DNA of 64,000 nucleotides. Source: Methylobacterium cerastii. Lineage in GTDB: Bacteria > Pseudomonadota > Alphaproteobacteria > Rhizobiales > Beijerinckiaceae. Where the stretch lies: assembly GCF_022179125.1 (NCBI RefSeq), contig NZ_BPQG01000046.1, forward strand, positions 62,001 through 126,000, read 5' to 3'. The translations under genes were made by a program, and so were the position numbers. This document shows positions 55,909-64,000 of the stretch, one piece after another (position 1 is the stretch's first letter; each line of letters starts with the position of its first letter). Under the pieces are notes generated by a model. It saw nothing but the letters and a program-made list of their open reading frames with translations. It ran no database searches and was not told where the DNA came from.

Positions 55909-57570
55909 ATGTCGATCCGCTACAAGATCCTTCTTCCGCTCCTCGGCTTCATGATGCTGGCGGGCCTCCTGTCCGGTGTCACCGGGCTGGTCGGACTGGA
56001 TGCCGTGGGCGACCTTTCGCGGGTCGCCGAGCGCACGAACGAAGCGAACGCGGCGAGCCGCGCGGCGCGCGACCGCTTCCACGGTGCCGACGAGCTGGTC
56101 GCGCGGGTGACCGCGATGACCGACCTGATCGACATGACGGTGGTCGCCGCCGACTTCACGGCCAAGGGCGACCAGCTCTCGGCCTTGCTCGGGCGGCTCG
56201 AAGCGGCCGCGTCGTCGGACCGGATGCGAGCCGTCTCCCACGCGGCCGGGACCGCGGCGACCGCCTGGCGCAGCGATGCGGAGATCCTGCTCGGCCTCCG
56301 CCCAGCGCAGGGCGTTCCCACCACGGAACGGATGACGCGCCATCGCCGGCTTTTGACGGAGGCCTTCGACGCCGCCGTGGCCCTGGCCGCCGAGGATGCG
56401 CAGGCCGGGATCGCGGCGACCCATCGCGCCACGGTATGGACGATCTGGGCGATGCTCGGGCTCGTCGGCGCCCTCACCCTGGTCGGGGTGACGACGGCCT
56501 GGTGGCTCGCCCGGAGCCTGTCGCAGCCCCTGATCCGGCTGACGGCCGACACGGACCGCCTCGCGCGGGGCGACACGAACGTGAAGCTGCTGGCGGCCGC
56601 CCGCCGGGACGAGATCGGCGACATCGCCCGGGCGGTGGTGAAGATCCGCGACATGTCGCTGGAGGACGCGGCCCGGCAGCTCGAGACCACCGCGGCGGAA
56701 CGCCTGCGCGAAGAGGCTGCGCGGCGCGCCATGCTCCACGAACTCGCCGACGGGTTCGAGCGGACCGTCGGGAACATCGTCGCCCGCGTCTCCGATACCG
56801 TGGACGGGCTGCAGGCCTCCTCCGATACGATGCGCACCGAAGTGGAGGGAACCGCCCTGTGCTCGACCCGCGCTGCGGGCGCGGCCCGCGACACCGGCGG
56901 CAACGTCGACGCCGCGGTGAACGCGGCCGGCACGATCGGCGCGACGATGGGCGAGATCGGCCGGCAGGTCGATCAGGCGACGGCGATGTCGGCCACCGCC
57001 GTGCAGGCCGCATCCCGCACCGAATCCACCATGGCGGCGCTCGACCGCGCGGCGAACCGGATCGGCGACGTGATCGGCCTCGTCTCGACCATCGCGCGGC
57101 AGACGAACCTGCTGGCGCTCAACGCCACCATCGAGGCCGCCCGCGCAGGCGAGGCCGGCCGCGGCTTCGCCGTCGTGGCCGCAGAGGTCAAGGAACTCGC
57201 ATCCCAGACCTCCAACGCCACGGCCGAGATCGACCGGCAGGTCGCCGCGATCCAGGCGGCGACCGGAGACGCCGCCGGGGCGATCCAGGACATCGCCGCC
57301 CAGATCCAGGCCATGAACGGCGTGGCGACGAGCATCGCCCACGCCGTGCAGGAGCAGAGTGCCGCCACGCAGGCGATCGTGCGCAGCATGGCCGAAGCCT
57401 CGGCCGGCACCGACCAGGTGACGAACGACATCGCCGAGGTCGTCCACTCGGCGGACGGCGCGGGACAGGCGGCGCAATCGGTCGCGGCCGCGGCCGACGC
57501 GCTCGCCGGCCAATCCGGCATGCTGCGCGCGGAAGTCCGCCAGTTTCTCGCCGACGTGCGCGCCGCCTGA
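55909..57570 (+). CDS. Methyl-accepting chemotaxis protein
   Basis: 553-aa transmembrane receptor. TM1 ([23 protein letters not shown], residues 8-30) and TM2 ([23 protein letters not shown], ~166-188) bound a helical periplasmic sensor. HAMP segment follows, then the signalling hairpin [20 protein letters not shown], with [17 protein letters not shown] continuing (about residues 393-427). It relays to a CheA complex not in the window. Directly behind the peroxidase, so co-transcription is likely and the ligand may relate to oxidants (inference). Confidence 0.93.
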   Translation: MSIRYKILLPLLGFMMLAGLLSGVTGLVGLDAVGDLSRVAERTNEANAASRAARDRFHGADELVARVTAMTDLIDMTVVAADFTAKGDQLSALLGRLEAAASSDRMRAVSHAAGTAATAWRSDAEILLGLRPAQGVPTTERMTRHRRLLTEAFDAAVALAAEDAQAGIAATHRATVWTIWAMLGLVGALTLVGVTTAWWLARSLSQPLIRLTADTDRLARGDTNVKLLAAARRDEIGDIARAVVKIRDMSLEDAARQLETTAAERLREEAARRAMLHELADGFERTVGNIVARVSDTVDGLQASSDTMRTEVEGTALCSTRAAGAARDTGGNVDAAVNAAGTIGATMGEIGRQVDQATAMSATAVQAASRTESTMAALDRAANRIGDVIGLVSTIARQTNLLALNATIEAARAGEAGRGFAVVAAEVKELASQTSNATAEIDRQVAAIQAATGDAAGAIQDIAAQIQAMNGVATSIAHAVQEQSAATQAIVRSMAEASAGTDQVTNDIAEVVHSADGAGQAAQSVAAAADALAGQSGMLRAEVRQFLADVRAA

Positions 57571-57572
57571 AT

Positions 57573-57610
57573 CGAGAACGGCGATGTGCTTGCGCGCATC
57601 GCCGTCCTCG
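57573..57610. terminator. Hairpin between MCP and icd
   Basis: 14-bp stem with one mismatch (CGAGAACGGCGATG with CATCGCCGTCCTCG), between convergent genes. Confidence 0.6.
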
Positions 57611-57695
57611 ACCGGTCGCATGCCGGGCATCGAAATGATGCGGCACCGGGCCACCCCGCCGTCGTCGCGGGGCGCCCGATGTGCCTGGAGACGCC

Positions 57696-58910
57696 TCAGC
57701 CGGCCATCGCCGCCTTGAGGTTCTCGTCGACCTTGTCGAGGAAGCCGGTGGTGGAGAGCCACTTCTGCTCCGGCCCGACCAGGAGGGCGAGGTCCTTGGT
57801 CATGAAGCCGGCCTCGACGGTGTCGACGCAGACGGTCTCGATCGTGGTCGCGAACTTCGCCAGCTCCGCGTTGCCGTCGAGCTTGGCCCGGTGGGCGAGG
57901 CCGCGGGTCCAGGCGAAGATCGAGGCGATCGAGTTGGTCGAGGTCTCCTTGCCCTTCTGGTGCTCGCGGTAGTGGCGCGTCACCGTGCCGTGGGCGGCCT
58001 CGGCCTCAACGGTCTGGCCGTCCGGGGTCATCAGCACCGAGGTCATCAGGCCGAGCGAGCCGAAGCCCTGCGCCGCCGTGTCCGACTGAACGTCGCCGTC
58101 GTAGTTCTTGCAGGCCCAGACGTAGCCGCCCGACCACTTGAGGCACGAGGCGACCATGTCGTCGATCAGGCGGTGCTCGTAGGTGATGCCGAGCGCCTGG
58201 AACTTGCCCTTGAACTCGGCGTCGAACACCTCCTGGAACAGATCCTTGAAGCGCCCGTCATAGGCCTTGAGGATGGTGTTCTTGGTGGACAGGTAGACCG
58301 GATACTTGCGCGCCAGCCCGTAGTTCAGCGAGGCGCGGGCGAAGTCGCGGATCGACTCGTCGAGGTTGTACATCGACATCGCGACGCCGGCCGCGGGGAA
58401 CTTGAACACTTCCTTCTCGATGACGGTGCCGTCGTCGCCCTCGAACTTGATGGTCAGGCGGCCCTTGCCCGGCACCTTGAAGTCGGTGGCGCGGTACTGG
58501 TCGCCGTAGGCGTGGCGGCCGATGACGAAGGGCTGCGTCCAGCCCGGCACGAGGCGGGGCACGTTCTTACAGATGATCGGCTCGCGGAAGATCACGCCGC
58601 CGAGGATGTTGCGGATCGTGCCGTTGGGCGAGCGCCACATCTCCTTGAGCTTGAACTCCTCGACGCGTTGCTCGTCGGGGGTGATCGTGGCGCACTTCAC
58701 GCCGACGCCGTGGCGCTTGATCGCCTCGGCCGCGTCGACCGTGACCTTGTCGTTCGTGGCGTCGCGATGCTCGACGCCGAGGTCGTAATAGTCGAGGTCC
58801 AGGTCGAGATAGGGGTGGATCAGCTTGTTCTTGATCTCGGACCAGATGATTCGCGTCATCTCGTCGCCGTCGAGCTCGACGACGGGCTTCGCCACCTTGA
58901 TCTTGTCCAT
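57696..58910 (-). CDS. icd: NADP-dependent isocitrate dehydrogenase
   Basis: 404-aa eukaryote-like NADP-ICDH of the TCA cycle, making 2-oxoglutarate and CO2 from isocitrate. [64 protein letters not shown] and [12 protein letters not shown] are diagnostic; the dimeric subfamily lacks the E. coli phosphorylation loop. Start at 58910. Confidence 0.96.
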   Translation of the reverse strand: MDKIKVAKPVVELDGDEMTRIIWSEIKNKLIHPYLDLDLDYYDLGVEHRDATNDKVTVDAAEAIKRHGVGVKCATITPDEQRVEEFKLKEMWRSPNGTIRNILGGVIFREPIICKNVPRLVPGWTQPFVIGRHAYGDQYRATDFKVPGKGRLTIKFEGDDGTVIEKEVFKFPAAGVAMSMYNLDESIRDFARASLNYGLARKYPVYLSTKNTILKAYDGRFKDLFQEVFDAEFKGKFQALGITYEHRLIDDMVASCLKWSGGYVWACKNYDGDVQSDTAAQGFGSLGLMTSVLMTPDGQTVEAEAAHGTVTRHYREHQKGKETSTNSIASIFAWTRGLAHRAKLDGNAELAKFATTIETVCVDTVEAGFMTKDLALLVGPEQKWLSTTGFLDKVDENLKAAMAG

Positions 58911-59122
58911 GAGCCACTGCCTTCCGTAGAAATCCGGGCGGACCCCATGCAAATGCCGTGCGGCCGCGGGGCGGGTCATAGCGCGGGCCTTTCCCGGACG
59001 AAAGCCGGGGGCGCGGACAGGCCGCCGGGGCTGTCATGCGCGCCGGGCCGTGCGGCGCGAGGGGTGGACATCCGGCGCTCCGGCTGAAATCAGCGCGCAT
59101 CCATCGAGCGTCAGGAGCAACC

Positions 59123-59671
59123 ATGAGCGAGCGCATCATCCTGCGGGCCGGCGAGGCGCTGGTCGCCGGCGGGCCCCCGAACACGGCTGCCGAGCCCGAG
59201 GTGATCATCGGCGAGCTCGACGGGCCGGTGGGCACCGCTCTCGCCACGCTGACCGGCGACCAGGTCGTCGGCCATTCCCGCGTCTTCGCCCTGCTGAACA
59301 CCGACATCATGGTGCGCCCGGTGACGCTGTGCGTCTCCAAGGTCAGCGTCACGGAATCGAAGTACACCTCGATCCTGATGGGCACGGTGCAGTTCGCCAT
59401 CGCCAACGGCGTGCTCGACGCGGTCCGCGCCGGCTACATCCCCAAGGACAAGGCCAACGACCTCGGCATCATCTGCTCGGTCTGGCTCAGCCCGGGCGTG
59501 ATCGAGGCCGAGACCGTAAATCACAAGGCGCTGTTCGACATCCAGCGTCGCGGGATGACGGAAGCGATCCGCAAGGCGATGACCAACGAGCCCTCGATCG
59601 ACTGGCTCCTCGAGAACCAGGACAAGATCGTGCACAAGTATTATCAGATGGGTCTCGACGGGAAGATCTGA
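59123..59671 (+). CDS. Formaldehyde-activating-enzyme (Fae) homologue
   Basis: 182-aa Fae-family protein. RILRAGEALVAGGPPNTAAE-type front (GEALVAGGP), IIGELDGPVGTALA, SVTESKYTSILMGTVQFAIANGVLDAV and IIPKDKANDLGIICSVWLSPG correspond to the Fae fold that condenses formaldehyde with tetrahydromethanopterin. The catalytic His of canonical Fae (AHIDLIIG in that family) is aligned to Glu here (AAEPEVIIG), so activity may differ or be lost, as expected for Fae2/Fae3-type paralogues. It has a good AGGAG site and its own terminator. A marker of methylotrophy. Confidence 0.85.
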   Translation: MSERIILRAGEALVAGGPPNTAAEPEVIIGELDGPVGTALATLTGDQVVGHSRVFALLNTDIMVRPVTLCVSKVSVTESKYTSILMGTVQFAIANGVLDAVRAGYIPKDKANDLGIICSVWLSPGVIEAETVNHKALFDIQRRGMTEAIRKAMTNEPSIDWLLENQDKIVHKYYQMGLDGKI

Positions 59672-59685
59672 GCGCCGCAAACGAT

Positions 59686-59707
59686 GGCCTCCGTCCGCTC
59701 GGAGGCC
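59686..59707 (+). terminator. Terminator of the fae homologue
   Basis: 8-bp stem GGCCTCCG (59686-59693) with CGGAGGCC (59700-59707), followed by CTTCC. Confidence 0.55.
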
Positions 59708-59744
59708 CTTCCGCACGGCGGACGTCCGTGCGAGAGGCCCGCGC

Positions 59745-60488
59745 ATGAGCGTCCCCGTCGTCATCCTCGTCGAACCGCAGTTGGCCGAGAACATCGGCAT
59801 GACCGCCCGCGCGATGGCGAATTTCGGGCTGTCGGAGCTGCGGCTCGTCGCGCCGCGGAACGGCTGGCCGAAGAAGGGCATGCGCGAGGCCGCCTCCGGC
59901 GCGACGCACGTGCTCGACGCGGCAAAGGTCTACGCGACGCTCCCCGAGGCCGTCGCCGACCTGAACGTCCTGTTCGCGACGACCGCGCGGGAGCGCGGGC
60001 AGATGAAGCGCGTCCTGCTGCCCGACGTCGCCATGGCGGAGGCGAACGTGCGGATCGCGAATTCCGACAAGGTGGGCGTGATGTTCGGGCGCGAGCGCAT
60101 CGGGCTCTTGAACGACGAGGTCTCGCTGGCCGACGCCATCGTCACCTTCCCCGTGAGCGAGGAATTTCCCTCGCTCAACCTCGCGCAGGCGGTTCTGCTG
60201 GTGGGATACGAGTGGCGCCGCGCGGCGGGGCTGGCCCAGGCCCCCTTCACCGGCGAGATTCGCGCGCAGCAGGCGACCCGCGAGGCGCTGCTCTCGCTGT
60301 TCGAGACCCTGGAGGCGACGCTCGCCCGCGCCGGCTTCTATCCGCCGGAAAAGCGCGAGAGCATCGCCCGCAACATGCGCGACCGGCTCCACCGCATGAG
60401 CCTGACCGAGCAGGACGTGCGCACCTTTCGCGGTGCGCTGAAGGCGCTGGAACGCGGTGCCCGGCGCCGGCCGGACGGGGCTGCCTAG
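59745..60488 (+). CDS. trmJ: TrmJ-like SPOUT RNA methyltransferase
   Basis: A 247-aa SpoU-family enzyme of tRNA 2'-O-ribose methylation (position 32). VILVEPQLAENIGMTARAMANFGL gives the Asn/Arg motif 1, GVMFGRERIGLLNDE motif 2 and FPSLNLAQAVLLVGYEW motif 3 with the knotted SAM site. Its TAG stop (60486-60488) lies within the left arm of the inverted repeat described below. Confidence 0.9.
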   Translation: MSVPVVILVEPQLAENIGMTARAMANFGLSELRLVAPRNGWPKKGMREAASGATHVLDAAKVYATLPEAVADLNVLFATTARERGQMKRVLLPDVAMAEANVRIANSDKVGVMFGRERIGLLNDEVSLADAIVTFPVSEEFPSLNLAQAVLLVGYEWRRAAGLAQAPFTGEIRAQQATREALLSLFETLEATLARAGFYPPEKRESIARNMRDRLHRMSLTEQDVRTFRGALKALERGARRRPDGAA

Positions 60489-60515
60489 TGGTGAAAACCT
60501 GACGGATGGAACCCA
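60485..60515 (+). repeat. Left arm of a 31-bp inverted repeat
   Basis: CTAGTGGT, six variable bases, then CTGACGGATGGAACCCA. The same sequence is inverted at 61080-61110, with 27 of 31 bases matching, and the first bases of the left arm overlap the trmJ stop codon. Together they enclose about 560 bp with lower GC than the neighbours. Confidence 0.75.
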
Positions 60516-60604
60516 CCCCGAACGTCTGCGATGGGTGGGTTTCTGCCCGTCCGCTTTGCGCCAAAGTTCGAGGTAAGCTGCCGAGCGAACCGTTCGGAGG
60601 GATC

Positions 60605-61003
60605 ATGAAAACCGACTGGAGTTTGATCCGTGAAATGATGAGCGCAGCCATCGATACATGCGAACGGATCGAGGCTTGCGGCTACTCCGAAAATGATCGA
60701 GACGCGAGCGCTGTCCTGGCCGGGCAAGATGTGAGCGTCTATGAAATGCTCGTCAGCGCGTGGACTTATCCCGAAAACATTCGGTATAAAATCATCCGCT
60801 CACGCCATGACAATTAGAACGATCTTCCGTACGTCCCAGAGGCGGCACGTATCTTGATCGCGATGGCGCAAGCCAGCGCTGAACTCATCGATGCTAATGT
60901 TTCTGCCACAAGAGAAGCGGATGTTCGCAGGATGATTGATTGGTTTCAAAACAAAGCTGCGCTAAAAGTTGAAGAAGCGATCTTCAACAAGCGAGTGATT
61001 TGA
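60605..61003 (+). pseudogene. DUF2513-like gene interrupted by an in-frame amber codon
   Basis: ATG at 60605 has a near-perfect CGGAGGGATC ribosome site. The frame reads MKTDWSLIREMMSAAIDTCE to YKIIRSRHDN, then TAG at 60815-60817, then continues NDLPYVPEAARILIAMAQAS to EEAIFNKRVI and TGA at 61003. With read-through it would be about 131 aa, the expected size for DUF2513-like proteins; without it, 70 aa. Codon use is less G/C-ending than in neighbours, suggesting acquisition. DUF2513 assignment is by resemblance only (KRDxDLIRxI front). Confidence 0.65.
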
Positions 61004-61079
61004 CGTTTCGATGTACGCTTCTGGATAGTTTCTGAGCGGTGAAATTTGGCTGCCATGGGTCGGGAGCGGACCCAAAGCA

Positions 61080-61110
61080 TGGGTTCCATCCGTCAGACTT
61101 CGACCACTAG
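61080..61110 (-). repeat. Right arm of the 31-bp inverted repeat
   Basis: Inverted copy of the arm at 60485-60515 (TGGGTTCCATCCGTCAG ... ACCACTAG). Beyond it, 61110-61200 is a non-coding segment with AGAGCCTTTTCC and GGAGCGTTTTCC near-duplicates, resembling dispersed intergenic repeats. Confidence 0.7.
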
Positions 61111-61209
61111 AGCCTTTTCCAGCACGGTCGATCCCGGCTCGCGTCGAGACGATGCGACCCCACGACGAGATGGAGCGTTTTCCGTGATCCGCAGATCAGG
61201 GATGACGCC

Positions 61210-62001
61210 CTAGCCGCGATCGGCGGGCTTGCGCGCCGTCACGGCGCGGGTCGATTGCGCGGCGAGGCTGCGCAACGAGGCGAGGTTGGCGGCGACCTCC
61301 GCCGGCGGCAGGTCGCGCCGCAGGATCGCCTCGGCCTCGTCGAAGCGGCCCTTCAGGCCGAGCACCAGCGCGAGGTTGCCGCGCACCCGTGCATCCGCGC
61401 CAGGCCGCGAGACCGCGACGCGCATCGTCTCCTCCGCCCGGTCGAGCTGGCGCGCCAGGGCGTAGGACAGGCCGAGATTGGACAGCACCGAGGGCTCGTC
61501 CGGCCGGATCTTCAGGGCGGCGTCGTAGAAACCCTGCGCGCGGGCGTGGTCGCCGAGCTGGTCGGCGACGGAGCCCTGCGCCGACAGGATGCGCCAATCC
61601 GGCTGGGCCGGGGAATGGGCGTTCTGCAGCACCTCCTGCGCCTCCTGCAGCCGCCCGACCTCCACCAGGGACTTGCCGTAGGCGCCGAGCACCGCCGTGT
61701 TGCGCGGGTTGCGAAGCGCCGCCTGCTGCAGCACCGCGCTCGCCTGGGCGCGCTGGTCGCTGGCCCGTAGCGCCTGCGCGTAGCGCATCGCGGTGCCGAG
61801 GTCGTTGGGGTTGGCCGCATAGGATTCCGCGAGCGCCTCGGTCTGCCCGGCCGAGGGGCGCGCGCCGTTGATCGAGCCGGTGGTCTCCGGCGAGCGCGAC
61901 TGGCAGCCCGCGGCCACGAGGGTGACTAGGCAGGCGGCGATCAGCCGGGGTGCCGAGTTCCGTGCGAACGTGGCCGCAACCGGCCGGGAGGCCGCGATCA
62001 T
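61210..62001 (-). CDS. TPR lipoprotein (TadD-like)
   Basis: A 263-aa protein. The lipobox LVAAGC (Cys33) follows a hydrophobic N-terminus, so it is a lipoprotein. TPR repeats run from GTAMRYAQALRASDQRAQAS through PRNTAVLGAYGKSLVEVGRL, RILSAQGSVADQLGDHARAQ and NLGLSYALARQLDRAEETM. Architecture matches TadD, the pilotin-like assembly factor of Flp pili, but no tad locus is in the window, so TadD-like is as far as the evidence goes. Confidence 0.75.
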   Translation of the reverse strand: MIAASRPVAATFARNSAPRLIAACLVTLVAAGCQSRSPETTGSINGARPSAGQTEALAESYAANPNDLGTAMRYAQALRASDQRAQASAVLQQAALRNPRNTAVLGAYGKSLVEVGRLQEAQEVLQNAHSPAQPDWRILSAQGSVADQLGDHARAQGFYDAALKIRPDEPSVLSNLGLSYALARQLDRAEETMRVAVSRPGADARVRGNLALVLGLKGRFDEAEAILRRDLPPAEVAANLASLRSLAAQSTRAVTARKPADRG

Positions 62002-62105
62002 GGAATGCTCCGTCGAGGTCGGGCGGGTTCTTCCCGCACCCGACGGGACGGTGATAGAGCGTTAACCCTAACCCAGGGTTAAACGCCCCGGCCGGCTGGG
62101 ACCGC

Positions 62106-63506
<1,401 letters not shown>

Positions 63507-63626
63507 CGGCGGGCTTGGGCCGAACCCAGGCGACGCGCGGCCGGCATCGTCCCGTCGGACACCCGGCACCGATGACGATCACAGATCCTGCGCCGCCGGG
63601 CGGCGGGACCCGGAGGAGGCCCCGCC

Positions 63627-63839
63627 ATGCCCACTGAACCGATCAAGGGACCGGCCTCGTACTTCCCGTCCATCGAGAAAAAATACGGGCGCCCGGTGAG
63701 CGCGTGGCAGCAGATCGTGCGGGACAAGCTTCCGGCCAAGCACATGGATCTGGTCGCGATGCTGAAGAGCGATCACGGCTTCGGTCACGGGCACGCCAAC
63801 GCGATCGTGGCGTCCGTCCTGGCGGCGGAGAAGACCTGA
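63627..63839 (+). CDS. DUF4287 protein (70 aa)
   Basis: PIKGPASYFPSIEKKYGRPVS, then WQQIVRDKLPAKHMDLVAMLK and GHGHANAIVASVLAAEKT. This is the DUF4287 pattern, including the terminal GHGHANA segment. GGAGG lies upstream. Function unknown, single-domain soluble protein. Confidence 0.88.
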   Translation: MPTEPIKGPASYFPSIEKKYGRPVSAWQQIVRDKLPAKHMDLVAMLKSDHGFGHGHANAIVASVLAAEKT

Positions 63840-63845
63840 ACGCCC

Positions 63846-64000
63846 TCACCCCGCCAGCGGCAACCCTGTCTCGATCAGCCGCGCCCAGAGCGAGGCCCCG
63901 AGCGGGGCGGCTGCGTCGCAGAAGTCGTAACGCGGGTGGTGCAGCGCGGCGCTGTCGCCGTTGCCGAGGAACAGGTAGGCGCCGGGGCGGCGGCCGAGCA
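63846..64000 (-). CDS. M20-family amidohydrolase/peptidase, C-terminal fragment
   Basis: The 50 residues in the window read GRRPGAYLFLGNGDSAALHHP then RYDFCDAAAPLGASLWARLI and stop. FLGNG, LHHPRYDF and a C-terminal helix are typical of the M20 (hippurate/N-acyl amino acid) hydrolase C-terminus. The gene is cut at the window edge, so no substrate is stated. Confidence 0.8.
   Translation of the reverse strand, partial: LGRRPGAYLFLGNGDSAALHHPRYDFCDAAAPLGASLWARLIETGLPLAG

Overview
The window reads as chromosome of a high-GC alphaproteobacterium of the order Hyphomicrobiales, most likely Methylobacterium or a close relative. The evidence is a circularly permuted (two-piece) tmRNA gene, a GapR/DUF2312 protein, a FYDLN-acid (TIGR02300) protein, a formaldehyde-activating-enzyme homologue, and the eukaryote-type NADP isocitrate dehydrogenase. 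Codon use is strongly G/C-ending throughout. The exceptions are a few AT-richer intergenic patches and one roughly 600 bp island near 60.5-61.1 kb.

Layout. 0-10 kb: small secreted or hypothetical proteins, an SPFH/band-7 protein, several very small proteins (32, 56 and 57 aa), a GT1-type glycosyltransferase, a short-chain dehydrogenase and a CDP-diacylglycerol pyrophosphatase. 10-18 kb: tRNA-Met(CAT), the SelO pseudokinase AMPylase, a stand-alone receiver protein, a DUF1275 membrane protein, a WD40 protein, DUF2937 and an O-antigen-ligase-like membrane protein. 18-24 kb: a minus-strand run with a zincin, a HAD nucleotidase, argB, argC and rplM-rpsI. 24-29 kb: an alpha/beta-hydrolase fused to a gluconate-dehydrogenase-subunit-3 domain and overlapping a GMC oxidoreductase, then gapR, the permuted ssrA and tRNA-Val(GAC). 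29.6-43.4 kb: a plus-strand glycan/lipid-like locus with an unknown 350-aa protein, a two-domain GT2 glycosyltransferase, UDP-glucose 6-dehydrogenase, a 2478-aa single-module reducing type I polyketide synthase, and a translationally coupled alpha-oxoamine synthase, closed by a strong terminator. 44-54.6 kb: MOSC protein, clpB, a PPP-type phosphatase, an acetyltransferase, then the conserved rpmH-rnpA-yidC-engB block, apt and an inositol-phosphatase-family gene. 54.8-64 kb: a di-haem peroxidase followed by a chemoreceptor, icd, a fae homologue, trmJ, an inverted-repeat-bounded island with a nonsense-interrupted gene, a TPR lipoprotein, an M17 aminopeptidase and the end of an M20 peptidase.

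The most notable system is the PKS plus alpha-oxoamine synthase pair. The PKS reads KS-AT-DH-(degenerate methyltransferase)-(structural KR half)-ER-KR-ACP and has no thioesterase. The next gene, overlapping by 4 bp, is a PLP enzyme of the class that condenses acyl thioesters with amino acids. This matches the logic of fungal fumonisin/AAL-toxin assembly and predicts a polyketide-derived, sphingoid-like amino ketone. The adjacent UDP-glucuronate-forming dehydrogenase and glycosyltransferase suggest, by inference only, that the product may be glycosylated.
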